A DNA stretch of 64,000 nt from Clostridia bacterium (GCA_900770165.1 CAAGJJ010000027.1:37857-101856), one strand, 5' to 3'; shown: positions 43,534-53,684, counted from the first letter of the stretch. Made by a program: numbers and translations. The notes: generated by a model from the letters alone, not told the origin.

Positions 43534-44409
43534 TTACAATTTTGCCTCCTTGTTTATATAATATAAATTATTTGAAATTGCTGCAAAGTTTTCTAATGTT
43601 AATTGTTCCGCTCTTAAGTTAGTTGATAAGCTAGATCTTTTTAGCACGTCAGAAGTAACTTCTTTAGGTATAGATAAACCTGCTGATAAAGAATTTAAAA
43701 TAGTCTTTCGTCTTTTTGAAAAACTTGCTTTAATTGTGTTAAAAAATAATTTTTCATCTTTTACTGAAACAGGAGGCGTTTTAAGTAAACTGAGTTTTAT
43801 AACAGTAGAATCAACATTTGGTGAAGGTAAAAAGCTACCTCTTGAAACATTGAAAAGTATTTTAGGAACTGAATAATATCTTACAGCTAAACTTATAGCA
43901 CCAGAGTTTCTAGTTCCAGGCTCGGTACATATTCTTTCGGCTGCTTCTTTTTGTACCATAACAGTAATTGATTCAATTGGCAGTTTACTTTCGAGTAATT
44001 TCATTATTACAGGAGAAGTAATATAGTATGGCAGATTTGCACATACAAATATACGTTGCCCAGAAAATTCTTTTTCAATTAGGTTTTTAATATCAATTTT
44101 TAATATATCGGAATTTATAATTTTAACATTATTAAATTCGTTTAGTGTCTCATTTAAAACAGGAATTAATCGTTTATCAAGTTCAACAGCAACAACTTTG
44201 TTAGCCAAAGAGGCTAATTCAAATGTAAGTACCCCTATACCAGGCCCTATTTCTAATACGGAATCATTTTTGGTAACACCACAACTTTTTGCCATTTTAG
44301 GGCAAATATTAGGGTTAATTAGGAAATTTTGTCCCATAGATTTAGAAAAATTGAATCCATGGCGAGATAGAATTTCTTTAATATTCGATATATTACTAAG
44401 TTCGCTCAT
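43534..44409 (-). CDS. rsmA: 16S rRNA dimethyladenosine transferase
   Basis: A 291-residue KsgA-type enzyme that dimethylates A1518 and A1519 of 16S rRNA. SKSMGQNFLINPNI is the conserved N-terminus, VLEIGPGIGVLTFELA (about 48-63) the SAM site, and VCANLPYYITSPV the NLPY catalytic motif. ATG follows GGAGGTATC. A small membrane protein gene follows without a gap. Confidence 0.96.
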   Translation of the reverse strand: MSELSNISNIKEILSRHGFNFSKSMGQNFLINPNICPKMAKSCGVTKNDSVLEIGPGIGVLTFELASLANKVVAVELDKRLIPVLNETLNEFNNVKIINSDILKIDIKNLIEKEFSGQRIFVCANLPYYITSPVIMKLLESKLPIESITVMVQKEAAERICTEPGTRNSGAISLAVRYYSVPKILFNVSRGSFLPSPNVDSTVIKLSLLKTPPVSVKDEKLFFNTIKASFSKRRKTILNSLSAGLSIPKEVTSDVLKRSSLSTNLRAEQLTLENFAAISNNLYYINKEAKL

Positions 44410-44551
44410 GATACCTCCAAAATATATAGTTTAATCTAAGATATTATAGCATATACTATCGTAACTACCAAATGCATTTAGATCATAAATGGATTTTTGT
44501 TTAGTTGCTAAATGTGTTAATTTAAAAATAATATCAATATTAGCAAAAATA

Positions 44552-44580
44552 TTGAATAAATTGTATTAAAATGATACAAT
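44552..44580 (+). promoter_or_regulatory. promoter of the recJ operon
   Basis: TTGAAT (44552-44557), a 17-base spacer and TACAAT (44575-44580), about 10 bases before the ribosome site. Confidence 0.7.
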
Positions 44581-44604
44581 TAACTATTAGAGGTGATGTT
44601 TAAA

Positions 44605-46671
44605 ATGAGCATAAAAAGATGGATCTTTTCAGATTTAAATAAAGAAAGGGCTTCTAGATTATCTGAAAATTTAAACATACCTTTTTTTCTTGCAATGTTG
44701 CTTGATATAAGAGGAATTACAGACGAAGATTACATAAAATCATTTTTATATTGCGATATAGAAGTTTCAGATGCGATGTTATTTATAGATATGGATAAAG
44801 CCGTTAATAGAATTAACAAAGCTATTGATTCTTTTGAAAAAATTTGCGTTTATGGAGATTATGATGCAGATGGAGTTACATCTACAGCTTTGTTATATTC
44901 ATATCTAGATTCTCGTGGAGCTAATGTTATGTATTATATACCTTGCAGGGAAGATGAAGGATATGGACTTAATATAAACGCTATAGAAAAATTAAACAAA
45001 GATGATGTAGATTTAATTATAACTGTAGATAATGGCATAGTATCAATAGAAGAAGTAGATTATGCGAATAATTTAGGTATAGATGTTATTATAACAGATC
45101 ATCATCAAGCGAGAGATATTCTCCCAAATGCCGTAGCTGTTGTTGATCCTCATAGAAAAGACTGTAATAGTAAATTTAAAGATTTAGCTGGGGTGGGTGT
45201 TGCGTTTAAATTAATTACAGCTCTTGAAGGAGATAATCCTGACATTGATATGCTTTTAGAAAATTATTCTGATTTAGTGTCAATAGGCACTATAGGAGAT
45301 ATAGTCCCGCTTGTAAATGAAAATAGGTTTTTTGTGAAAAAAGGGCTAGAAAATATACGCTATAGTGATAGAATTGGCCTTAAATGTTTAATGGAGGAAT
45401 CTGGTATTTATGGCAAAGAAATAAGTGCAGGAAATATTGCATTTACTATAGTCCCAAGAATAAATGCAATGGGAAGAATGGATTCTGCAAATAAAGCTGT
45501 AAAACTTTTAATTTCAGATTCTTATGATGAATCGTGCGATATAGCATCTGAACTTGGAGATAAAAATGAAGAAAGGCAAAAAATAGAAACTGTTATACAA
45601 AAAGAAGTAGAACAAATTTTAAATACACACCCAACTATGAAATACGATAGAATTTTAGTTATAGATGGTGAGAAATGGCACAATGGTGTTGTTGGAATTG
45701 TAGCTTCAAGGATAACAGAAAAATATTCAAAACCCTGTATAATAATTTCTAAAGATGGTGATGAAGCTAAAGGATCTGGTAGAAGCGTTGCGGGATTTTC
45801 TTTATATGATGCTATATGCAGTTGCAGTGATTTATTAACAAAATTCGGTGGACATCCTATGGCGGCTGGCCTTAATATGAAGAGTTGCCACATCGATGAA
45901 TTAAGGCGTAGAGTGAATGAATATGCAAGAAAATTAAATGTAACACCATATTCAACACTAAGAATAGATTGTAAATTGAATCCTAGTGCATTATCAGTTG
46001 ATTTGATTAATCAGCTTTCTATACTTGAACCATTTGGAAGTTCAAATCCAAAACCAATTTTTGCGTTATGTAAAATGATTTTAGAGGAGATTTGCCCCGT
46101 CGGTGGAGGAAAACACCTAAGGCTAACTTTAAGCAGAGATAACAAAAAGCTAACGGCAATGAAATTTAAAACAAATTTAAAAGAATTCCCATATAAATGT
46201 GGAGATGTGGTTGATATTGCTGCTTTGATAGATAAATCTGAGTACCGCGGTATAGAAAGTCTTTCAATAATTATAAAAGATATAAAATTATCAGATATAA
46301 ATTTAGATGATTTTGTTTATCAAAAAAGTTTGTATGAAAAAATAAGAAGAGACGAAGATATATCTGAAGAGGAAATGAAAGAATTAAAACCAAATAGAAA
46401 TGAAATTGCGAAAGTATATAGATTTCTTAGAAAAAATAATGGTTGGAATTCTAGCATAGATATTTTAAATTATCGTTTAAATGATGAAAATATTTGTTAC
46501 GCAAAAACAATTGTAATTATAGATATTATGAATGAGTTAGGTCTGATCGAGGTTAATGATATGAGTGATATTTATGATATACATATTGTAGATGTTAATG
46601 AAAAGGTTGATTTGAATTCTTCGAGAATATTATTGAAATTACAACAGATAGGAGAAAGTATTAATGCCTGA
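44605..46671 (+). CDS. recJ: single-stranded-DNA-specific exonuclease RecJ
   Basis: About 688 residues. RecJ degrades single strands 5' to 3' in recombination and repair. DHH-family motifs are CVYGDYDADGVTSTALL (about 79-95), TVDNGI, ITDHHQ, and the DHHA1 GSGRSVAGFSL and GGHPMAAG. The open frame starts at GTG 44593, which sits inside the ribosome site AGAGGTGAT; ATG 44605, about eight bases on, is better. A C-terminal extension of about 130 residues follows the OB region. It overlaps relA by eight bases. Confidence 0.92.
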   Translation: MSIKRWIFSDLNKERASRLSENLNIPFFLAMLLDIRGITDEDYIKSFLYCDIEVSDAMLFIDMDKAVNRINKAIDSFEKICVYGDYDADGVTSTALLYSYLDSRGANVMYYIPCREDEGYGLNINAIEKLNKDDVDLIITVDNGIVSIEEVDYANNLGIDVIITDHHQARDILPNAVAVVDPHRKDCNSKFKDLAGVGVAFKLITALEGDNPDIDMLLENYSDLVSIGTIGDIVPLVNENRFFVKKGLENIRYSDRIGLKCLMEESGIYGKEISAGNIAFTIVPRINAMGRMDSANKAVKLLISDSYDESCDIASELGDKNEERQKIETVIQKEVEQILNTHPTMKYDRILVIDGEKWHNGVVGIVASRITEKYSKPCIIISKDGDEAKGSGRSVAGFSLYDAICSCSDLLTKFGGHPMAAGLNMKSCHIDELRRRVNEYARKLNVTPYSTLRIDCKLNPSALSVDLINQLSILEPFGSSNPKPIFALCKMILEEICPVGGGKHLRLTLSRDNKKLTAMKFKTNLKEFPYKCGDVVDIAALIDKSEYRGIESLSIIIKDIKLSDINLDDFVYQKSLYEKIRRDEDISEEEMKELKPNRNEIAKVYRFLRKNNGWNSSIDILNYRLNDENICYAKTIVIIDIMNELGLIEVNDMSDIYDIHIVDVNEKVDLNSSRILLKLQQIGESINA

Positions 46672-48847
46672 AAGAAAATACTATAAAAATTATGACGAAC
46701 TAATCAAGATGATAGATGATTCTGGAAAAGACTTTGATAAAGACATGATAAATAGGGCTTATAATCTTGCATTAAGTGCACATGGAGAGCAGAAAAGGCA
46801 ATCTGGTCTTCCATATATACTTCATCCTGTATCGGTTGCGTGCATACTTGTTGAGTTGGGTATGGACAGTGAATCTATAGCAGCTGCATTACTCCATGAC
46901 GTTGTAGAAGATACAAATATAGAACTCGAAGATATACGAAAACAATTTGGTGTGGGTATAGCTAATTTAATTGATGGAGTAACTAAATTAGGTAAGATCC
47001 CTTTTTCATCTAGAGAAGAACAGCAGGCAGAAAACATTAGAAAAATGTTAATTGCTATGGCTGATGATATTAGAGTTATAATTATTAAATTAGCAGATAG
47101 ACTTCATAATATGAGGACTATTGATTGTATGCCTGAACAGAAAAGAAGAGACAAAGCTCTTGAAAATATGGAAGTTTATGCCCCTATTGCACATAGACTA
47201 GGTATACGTGCGGTTAAAGAGGAGATGGAAGATATTTCTCTTAGATACCTTGATCCGATTGCATATAAAGAAATTGAAGATACAATGAATCTAAAAAAGA
47301 CCGCTAGACAAGAGTTTATTGAAAAAACTAAAAAGCATATAATGAAAAGGGTATCTCAATATATACCAAATGTTTATCTTGAGGGTAGGGTTAAAAGTGT
47401 TAACGGCATATATAGAAAGGTATTTATACAAGGAAAATCTATAGAAGAAATATATGATATATATGCAGTTAGAGTTATTGTTGATACTGTTAACGATTGC
47501 TATAATGTGCTAGGTATAATTCATGATATTTATAATCCATTGCCAAATAGATTTAAAGACTATATTTCTACACCTAAGCCTAATTTTTATCAATCTTTAC
47601 ACACAACAGTTATAGGCGGGGAAGGAATTCCTTTTGAGGTACAAATAAGGACATGGGAAATGCACCATACAGCAGAGTACGGTATTGCGGCTCACTGGAA
47701 ATACAAATTAGGAGGCGTGGTTAAGAAAGATTCAGTTGAAAAACGCCTTACTTGGATTAGAAAAATGTTGGAAAATCAAAAAGACAGTAATGACGCAACG
47801 GATCTAGTAAGAAATATTAAATACGATTTAGGTTCCGAAGAAGTGTTTGTATTTACACCTAAAGGGGACGTTATAAGTTTGCCACAAGGTTCAACTGTTA
47901 TTGATTTTGCTTATGCAATACACAGTGAAGTTGGCAACCGTATGATTGGCGCAAAGGTTGATAAAAGAATAGTTCCTATTTATTATAAAATTAAAACTGG
48001 TGAGATTGTAGAAATAATGACAACTAAAGAAGTTGTTAGGGGACCTAGTAGAGATTGGCTTAAGATAGTTAAAACCAGTGAAGCCAGAAACAAAATAAGA
48101 CAATGGTTTAAAAAAGAAAAACGAGAAGAGAATATAATAGAAGGAAAAACAGAATTAGAAAGAGAATTTAAAAGGAATAATATAGAGCTACCTGAAGATC
48201 AAATGAAGGAATTTCTTCAGAATATTGCTAAAAGACAAAAATGCAATACTATAGAAGATTTATATGCATCTATAGGTTATGGCGGGACTCAAATTTGGCG
48301 TATAATTCCGAGAATAAAAGATGAATATTTAAAGATATATAAACCTGAACCTAATGATGATATTAATACTGTTGAGAAAAAAGAGAAAAAAACAGTTTCT
48401 TCAGGAGTAGTAATTAACGGAATAGACAATTGTTTAATTAAGTTTTCAAGATGCTGTAATCCGTTGCCAGGCGATGATATAATTGGATTTATTACAAGGG
48501 GATATGGGGTATCTATTCATAAAAAAACTTGTTCAAATGTGCCTAAAGATATTACAAAGTCTGCGGAGCCTGAAAGATGGGTTGGAGCATATTGGACAGG
48601 TAGCGTAAAAGAAGAATTTAAATCTACATTGGAAATTGTTGCTTCTGACAGAACCGGTCTTTTAGCAGATGTTACATTGCAGTTGTCTGCTATGCATATT
48701 TTTATTCAATCTTTGAATTCAAGACCAATGAATAATGATCAAGCTGTTGTTTATGCGACTATAACTATTAATGGAATTGATCATCTGAAATCTGTTATAT
48801 CTAGACTTAGCAAAATAAAAGGAATTATATCAATAAAACGTTCGTAG
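46664..48847 (+). CDS. relA: bifunctional (p)ppGpp synthetase/hydrolase
   Basis: A 727-residue Rel protein controlling the stringent response. Hydrolase: HGEQKRQSGLPYILHPVSVA and LLHDVVEDT (about 69-77). Synthetase: IYDIYAVRVIVDTVNDCY and RFKDYISTPKPNFYQSLHTTV (about 303-323). Then a TGS domain (about 394-455), a CCNPLPGDDIIGFI stretch in the regulatory region, and a C-terminal ACT domain (about 655-727). The hydrolase motif is intact, so both activities are expected. It overlaps recJ, a common Firmicute order with dtd next. Confidence 0.95.
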   Translation: MPERKYYKNYDELIKMIDDSGKDFDKDMINRAYNLALSAHGEQKRQSGLPYILHPVSVACILVELGMDSESIAAALLHDVVEDTNIELEDIRKQFGVGIANLIDGVTKLGKIPFSSREEQQAENIRKMLIAMADDIRVIIIKLADRLHNMRTIDCMPEQKRRDKALENMEVYAPIAHRLGIRAVKEEMEDISLRYLDPIAYKEIEDTMNLKKTARQEFIEKTKKHIMKRVSQYIPNVYLEGRVKSVNGIYRKVFIQGKSIEEIYDIYAVRVIVDTVNDCYNVLGIIHDIYNPLPNRFKDYISTPKPNFYQSLHTTVIGGEGIPFEVQIRTWEMHHTAEYGIAAHWKYKLGGVVKKDSVEKRLTWIRKMLENQKDSNDATDLVRNIKYDLGSEEVFVFTPKGDVISLPQGSTVIDFAYAIHSEVGNRMIGAKVDKRIVPIYYKIKTGEIVEIMTTKEVVRGPSRDWLKIVKTSEARNKIRQWFKKEKREENIIEGKTELEREFKRNNIELPEDQMKEFLQNIAKRQKCNTIEDLYASIGYGGTQIWRIIPRIKDEYLKIYKPEPNDDINTVEKKEKKTVSSGVVINGIDNCLIKFSRCCNPLPGDDIIGFITRGYGVSIHKKTCSNVPKDITKSAEPERWVGAYWTGSVKEEFKSTLEIVASDRTGLLADVTLQLSAMHIFIQSLNSRPMNNDQAVVYATITINGIDHLKSVISRLSKIKGIISIKRS

Positions 48848-48885
48848 ATAAATAATTATTTAATTTTTAACAAGGACTGAAATAT

Positions 48886-49335
48886 ATGAAGTTGGTGTTA
48901 CAAAGAGTGCTATCATCTTCTGTTAGTGTAGGTACAGAAGAAATATCTGCTATAGGAAGAGGTTACCTACTTTTAGTTGGAATAGAATCAGATGACGATG
49001 AAAGTGTATGCAAAATATTAGTAGATAAAGTGGTTGGATTAAGAGTTTTTGAAGACCAAAAAGGAAAAATGAATCTTTCAATTAATGATATAAAAGGAGA
49101 AATCCTTATTGTTTCAAATTTTACTATATGTGCAGATTGTAGAAAAGGAAAAAGACCGTCTTTTTCAAATGCTAAAAATTCAGCTGAAGCTAAAGTTTTA
49201 TATGATAAATTCTGTGATCAGGTTCAAATTAATGTGTTAAAAAAAGTAAAAAAAGGTGTATTTGGGGCAGATATGAAAGTGAAAATTATAAATGATGGAC
49301 CTGTTACAATTGTACTCGATTCAAAGGAGATTTAA
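48886..49335 (+). CDS. dtd: D-aminoacyl-tRNA deacylase
   Basis: A 149-residue proofreading enzyme that frees D-amino acids from tRNA. The DTD motif SNFTICADCRKGKRPSFSNA (about 77-96) and the GPVTIVLDS C-terminus are both present; the usual -SQ- is -SN- here. It sits directly behind relA and five bases before the MBL gene. Confidence 0.94.
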   Translation: MKLVLQRVLSSSVSVGTEEISAIGRGYLLLVGIESDDDESVCKILVDKVVGLRVFEDQKGKMNLSINDIKGEILIVSNFTICADCRKGKRPSFSNAKNSAEAKVLYDKFCDQVQINVLKKVKKGVFGADMKVKIINDGPVTIVLDSKEI

Positions 49336-49340
49336 TATAT

Positions 49341-49970
49341 ATGATAAATATTGTAAGATATACTGTTGGTGTATTAAAGACAAATTGCTATTTAATAGAA
49401 GATTTAAAAACAGGAAAAATCGCTATGGTGGATCCAGGAGGGTCATCTAAAGATTTAAATATTAAGGTAGAAGAGTGTAAAAACAAAATAGAGTATATAC
49501 TTTTAACACATGGCCATTTTGACCATATAAAAGCTGTTAGAAAGTATAAAGATATTACAGGAGCTAAGTTGGTGGCTTACAGAGGAGAAGAAAATCTTAT
49601 TTTAAATCCAGATTTAAACTTATCGGCAAGGTATGTAAGTAGAAGAGGATTAGACAAATTTAAAATAGATATTTTGTTATCTGACTTAGATACAATTATG
49701 TTGGGTGAAACAAAAATAACATTAATTCATACACCTGGCCATACAGCTGGAAGTTGTTGCTATATAGTCGATGGCAATATAATTTCAGGAGATACACTGT
49801 TTAGGGGAGATATAGGAAGAACAGATCTTGCAACTGGTAGTCAGAATGATATATTAAAATCTTTAAAGAAACTTTCTAATTTAGAAGGTGATTATAGAGT
49901 TTTTCCTGGCCATGGAGAAGAAACTACACTCAATTTTGAACGTTGTAATAATAATTATTTAAAAAGCTAG
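49341..49970 (+). CDS. MBL-fold hydrolase, glyoxalase II-like
   Basis: A 209-residue zinc hydrolase. The THGHFDHIKA metal motif is at about 54-63, then HTPGHTAGSCCY, SGDTLFRGDIGRTDL and FPGHGEET. This is the small bacterial glyoxalase II-like group; the thioester or other substrate is not clear. It is in the relA-dtd-hemZ run, seven bases from hemZ. Confidence 0.88.
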   Translation: MINIVRYTVGVLKTNCYLIEDLKTGKIAMVDPGGSSKDLNIKVEECKNKIEYILLTHGHFDHIKAVRKYKDITGAKLVAYRGEENLILNPDLNLSARYVSRRGLDKFKIDILLSDLDTIMLGETKITLIHTPGHTAGSCCYIVDGNIISGDTLFRGDIGRTDLATGSQNDILKSLKKLSNLEGDYRVFPGHGEETTLNFERCNNNYLKS

Positions 49971-49977
49971 GTGGAAA

Positions 49978-51450
49978 ATGAATATTTATATTGATAATCA
50001 TAAATTTCATTATGAGATAGAAAATCTTTGTAGACTATTTTTCCCCAATAGTAAATTGAAAGTTATAAAAGATAAAAAACCTCAAAGTGACGATGATTTT
50101 ATTTATACAAATATATGTTTAGAAGCTAATAAAGCGATTGTAAAAGCAAGTGTTAAATTTAATGGAAAGTTTAATGAAAAATATGCAGAAGTTTCTATTA
50201 ATAATCCTGATTTTGAAAATGAATGTGAAAGGCAATTAGCAATAGTTTTATTTTTAATTTTGGTAGATATTACGGGAATAGATCCACCTTGGGGGATACT
50301 TACAGGGATAAGACCTGTTAAACTGATGAGAAGGTTGGTAAAGGAAAAAGGTTTTAAAGAAACCGCTGAATATTTTAAAAGTGTGTTTAAAGTATCTGAC
50401 GAAAAAACAAATTTGTGTTGTCAGACTATGCTTAACGAACAGAAAATAATTGACTTGTCAAGATTTAATTCTTTTAGTTTGTATATATCAATACCGTTTT
50501 GTCCCTCTAGATGTGCTTATTGTTCTTTTGTATCGCAATCAATTGAAAAAGCTGCCAAACTTATCCCAGAATATGTGAAGTTATTGTGCCAAGAGCTAGA
50601 ATATACAGCCAAAATAGCCAATGAGTTGCAGCTCAGGTTAGAATCTGTATATATTGGAGGAGGGACACCGACAACACTTTCTCCTTTAGAAATGAGCAAT
50701 CTTTTAGAAACTATAAGAAATAATTTCGATATGAAATTTTGTAGAGAGTTTACAGTTGAAGCAGGAAGGCCGGATACTATAACAGATGAAATTTTATCAG
50801 TTTTGAAGAATTTTGGAGTGAGCCGTATAAGTATAAACCCACAAACTTTAAATGATAATGTTTTAAAAGAAATAGGAAGAAAGCATACTGCAAAACAAAC
50901 TATCGATGCATTTAACCTTGCTAGAAAGTATAATTTTGATAATATAAACATGGATTTAATTGCAGGTTTGCCAAATGAATCGTATGAAAGTTTCACTAAT
51001 AGTGTTTCGAAAATTTGTGAAATGGCACCAGAGGGTATTACTGTACATACACTATCAATGAAGAAGGCCTCTAATTTAACAGAAAAAGGTAATATACTTT
51101 ATGCTGATGACTCTGTTAGAGCATCGAATATGTTAAGATATATATCAGAAGTTTTAAATAGCAATGGGTATATACCGTATTATCTCTATAGGCAAAGTAG
51201 AATGGTTGGTAATTTAGAGAATGTAGGTTGGGCTAAAAAAGGAAAAGAGTGTTTATATAATGTATATGTAATGGATGAGACGCACACAATTTTGGCATGT
51301 GGAGCAGGTGCTGTGACAAAGTTAAAACAACCGAATGGCGATTATCTTGAACGAATATTTAACTATAAATTTCCATATGAATATATTTCATCGTTTGATG
51401 AGATGCTGAAAAGGAAGGGGCAGGTGAGAGATTTTTATGAGAAATTTTAG
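49978..51450 (+). CDS. hemZ: coproporphyrinogen III dehydrogenase-like radical SAM protein
   Basis: A 490-residue radical SAM protein of the HemZ group. It has a clostridial N-terminal extension of about 160 residues, then the CPSRCAYCSF cluster motif (about 178-187), GGGTPTTLSPLEM, and TVEAGRPDTIT. In Firmicutes, HemZ is annotated as oxygen-independent coproporphyrinogen dehydrogenase; no other heme genes are in this window, so another role is possible. It overlaps the following kinase gene by 14 bases. Confidence 0.88.
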   Translation: MNIYIDNHKFHYEIENLCRLFFPNSKLKVIKDKKPQSDDDFIYTNICLEANKAIVKASVKFNGKFNEKYAEVSINNPDFENECERQLAIVLFLILVDITGIDPPWGILTGIRPVKLMRRLVKEKGFKETAEYFKSVFKVSDEKTNLCCQTMLNEQKIIDLSRFNSFSLYISIPFCPSRCAYCSFVSQSIEKAAKLIPEYVKLLCQELEYTAKIANELQLRLESVYIGGGTPTTLSPLEMSNLLETIRNNFDMKFCREFTVEAGRPDTITDEILSVLKNFGVSRISINPQTLNDNVLKEIGRKHTAKQTIDAFNLARKYNFDNINMDLIAGLPNESYESFTNSVSKICEMAPEGITVHTLSMKKASNLTEKGNILYADDSVRASNMLRYISEVLNSNGYIPYYLYRQSRMVGNLENVGWAKKGKECLYNVYVMDETHTILACGAGAVTKLKQPNGDYLERIFNYKFPYEYISSFDEMLKRKGQVRDFYEKF

Positions 51451-52393
51451 TAATTCATATACTAAATTTGTTTTTGGATTAGAACAAATAAATGAAGCGG
51501 CTGCAAATTCACCTGAAGAATTTGTTAATAGCATGGAAGAAATGTTTAGAAATGAGATTTCAGATCTTGCGGACTATGTCTTAAGGCCAGATAATAAATG
51601 CAAAATTTTAATGTTAGCTGGTCCATCAAGTAGTGGAAAGACTACAACAGCATATAAACTTAGAGATGAATTAATTAGAAGGGGTACAAGAACTATAATA
51701 ATATCTCTAGATGATTTTTATTGGGGAAATGGTAAAGCCCCTATATTAATAGATGGCAAGCATGACTATGAAGCTGTTGAAGCTTTAGATATTCAACAAG
51801 TTAAAGACTGCCTTTATTCTTTGATGAAAAATGGTTATTGTGATGCACCAAAATTTGATTTCAAATTAAAGACACAATGTAAAGATAAAAATCATATTGA
51901 GCTTGGAGAAAATGATATTGCAATTATCGAAGGACTTCATGCTTTAAATCCTATATTTACTGCTAATCTTCCAAAAGAAGGGCTTTTGAAAGCTTATATT
52001 AGTGTAAAGCAAGGAATAAAGGATTACAATGGGGTTGTATTTTCTAGAAGAGATGTAAGACTTATAAGAAGATTAGCAAGAGATTTCAAATCAAGAGGAT
52101 CGGATGCAGAAGAAACTTTTTCTATGTGGGATTCTGTTGGAAGAGGAGAGTTTTTATATATACATCCATTTAAAAGAACTAGTGATATAACTGTAAATTC
52201 TATTCATATCTATGAGCCTTGTGTATTATGCCATCAGGTTATTCCGTTGCTAAAAACAATCGATTCCGATAGTGCTTATTTTAAATTTTCTCGAAAAATA
52301 TTATCTAGCATTGAAAGGTTTTATCCAATAGATATGGAACTAGTACCTAAAAATTCATTAATACGTGAGTTTATTGGTGGAGGCATTTATTAG
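51437..52393 (+). CDS. uridine kinase-like nucleoside kinase
   Basis: A 318-residue P-loop kinase of the uridine kinase/phosphoribulokinase superfamily. Walker A LAGPSSSGKTTTAYKL (about 57-72) is followed by IISLDDFYWG and AIIEGLHALNP. Similar clostridial proteins are annotated as nucleoside kinases. The preferred nucleoside cannot be read. It overlaps hemZ, so translation is probably coupled. Confidence 0.87.
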   Translation: MRNFSNSYTKFVFGLEQINEAAANSPEEFVNSMEEMFRNEISDLADYVLRPDNKCKILMLAGPSSSGKTTTAYKLRDELIRRGTRTIIISLDDFYWGNGKAPILIDGKHDYEAVEALDIQQVKDCLYSLMKNGYCDAPKFDFKLKTQCKDKNHIELGENDIAIIEGLHALNPIFTANLPKEGLLKAYISVKQGIKDYNGVVFSRRDVRLIRRLARDFKSRGSDAEETFSMWDSVGRGEFLYIHPFKRTSDITVNSIHIYEPCVLCHQVIPLLKTIDSDSAYFKFSRKILSSIERFYPIDMELVPKNSLIREFIGGGIY

Positions 52394-52466
52394 TAAAAAA
52401 TATAATCTTTACTAGGTAGCTTATAAGTGTTATTATATATTAAAATATCAAAAAGGGGTTGTTTTC

Positions 52467-52850
52467 ATGGGTTTATTTGAAGATACTTTATTAACTTTAA
52501 AATCTGCAGCTAATGTTGCCGTTGAAAAGACTGAAAAAATTATTGATGTTTCTAAATTAAAAATTAATTTAACAGAACAGAATAGCAAGTTGTCTAAATG
52601 TTTTGAAGAGTTAGGAAGACTTACTTATAGTGCAAGCAAAAATTCTAATTCAAGTGAAGAAGAAAAAGATAAAGATAAAGTTATAGAAAAAATTGATGAT
52701 ATATATTCTCAAATAAAAGAGATAAGCGATCAAATTGCATTATCTAAAAATCAAGTAAGATGTAAAAAATGTGGATATGATAACGACAATGAGATGACAT
52801 ACTGTGGAAGATGTGGCTCTTTACTAAAAGAAGAGGAAAAATCAATTTAA
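52467..52850 (+). CDS. small coiled-coil zinc-ribbon protein
   Basis: A 127-residue protein. An N-terminal amphipathic and coiled-coil stretch (about 1-90) is followed by one zinc ribbon CKKCGYDNDNEMTYCGRCG (about 97-115). The DTLLTLKSAANVAVEKTEKIIDVSKLK start is shared by small clostridial zinc-ribbon proteins. Function unknown. It may be its own unit, since a 73-base AT-rich gap precedes it. Confidence 0.7.
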   Translation: MGLFEDTLLTLKSAANVAVEKTEKIIDVSKLKINLTEQNSKLSKCFEELGRLTYSASKNSNSSEEEKDKDKVIEKIDDIYSQIKEISDQIALSKNQVRCKKCGYDNDNEMTYCGRCGSLLKEEEKSI

Positions 52851-52851
52851 A

Positions 52852-52875
52852 AAGGCTCCCATTCGGGAGCTTTAG
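52852..52875. terminator. terminator between zinc-ribbon gene and sigK
   Basis: GGCTCCC / GGGAGCT stem with a 4-nt loop, between convergent genes, with A-rich and T-rich flanks that suit both strands. Confidence 0.82.
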
Positions 52876-53564
52876 TTTTGCCTATTAAATCTTTTATTTA
52901 ATAGTTTTAATGCTCTTTTTTCTATTCTTGAGACATATGATCTTGAGATCTTTAGAAGTTTAGCAACTTCACGTTGAGTTAATGGAATTTTGCCGTTTAA
53001 TCCATATCTTAATTCTATAATTATTCTTTCTCTAGGAGATAAAATTTCATATATGTATTTATAAAGTTTTTCTGATTTGATTTTTATGTCTAAATCATCT
53101 ATTATAGAATCTTCTACAGACATAACATCCATAAGGGTTAAAGCATTTCCCTCTTTATCGGTATCAATTGGTTCATTCATAGATATATCTTGTGCAGATT
53201 TTTTCCCATTTCTAAAAAACATTAAAACTTCGTTTTCTATACATCTTGATGCATAACTTGAAAGTCTTATACCTTTAGATGAATCGAAAGTGTCAACAGC
53301 TTTTATGAGGCCTATGGTACCAATAGAAACTAAATCATCTTGATCATTTAAATTTGAGTAATATTTTTTTATTATATGGGCAACCAAACGTAAATTATGT
53401 TCAATTAGCTTATTTCTAGCGTTAAGATCACCATTTTTGCATAATTCTAAATATTTTTTTTCATCTTTAGCAGAAAGAGGCTTAGGAAAAGACCCTGAAC
53501 CGGTAACATGGAGTATAAAAAATAAAACGTCCTTAATAATGAAATTGATAATAGAATCCAGCAC
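52872..53564 (-). CDS. sigK: sporulation sigma factor SigK, intact
   Basis: A 230-residue mother-cell sigma factor for late sporulation. Residues 1-20 are the hydrophobic pro-sequence that must be removed by SpoIVFB. The start of the mature part, GSGSFPKPLSAKDEKKYLEL, then region 2 (NLRLVAHIIKKYY, GTIGLIKAVDTFDSSKG) and region 4 (REVAKLLKISRSYVSRIEKRAL) match SigK. The gene is continuous, so there is no skin element to excise. GTG start after AGGAGG. A sigma-E-like promoter may lie upstream. Confidence 0.94.
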   Translation of the reverse strand: MLDSIINFIIKDVLFFILHVTGSGSFPKPLSAKDEKKYLELCKNGDLNARNKLIEHNLRLVAHIIKKYYSNLNDQDDLVSIGTIGLIKAVDTFDSSKGIRLSSYASRCIENEVLMFFRNGKKSAQDISMNEPIDTDKEGNALTLMDVMSVEDSIIDDLDIKIKSEKLYKYIYEILSPRERIIIELRYGLNGKIPLTQREVAKLLKISRSYVSRIEKRALKLLNKRFNRQN

Positions 53565-53594
53565 ATTAATCCTCCTATTAATATATTATAATTA

Positions 53595-53623
53595 TATTTA
53601 TGTTTGTGAGGGTGAAAATGTGC
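53595..53623 (-). promoter_or_regulatory. candidate sigma-E promoter of sigK
   Basis: Minus-strand CATAAATA (53595-53602) resembles the sigma-E -10, and GCACATTT (53616-53623) with a 13-base spacer could be the -35. The match is only partial. Confidence 0.35.
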
Positions 53624-53655
53624 TAGTACTATTTATTTTTAGTTGTAGTATTTAA

Positions 53656-53684
53656 TTGAAAAATAAATGGTTGTAAGGTATAAT
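53656..53684 (+). promoter_or_regulatory. promoter of the DUF896 gene
   Basis: TTGAAA (53656-53661), a 17-base spacer and TATAAT (53679-53684). The start of transcription would be about 160 bases before the gene, leaving a long leader. Confidence 0.75.
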
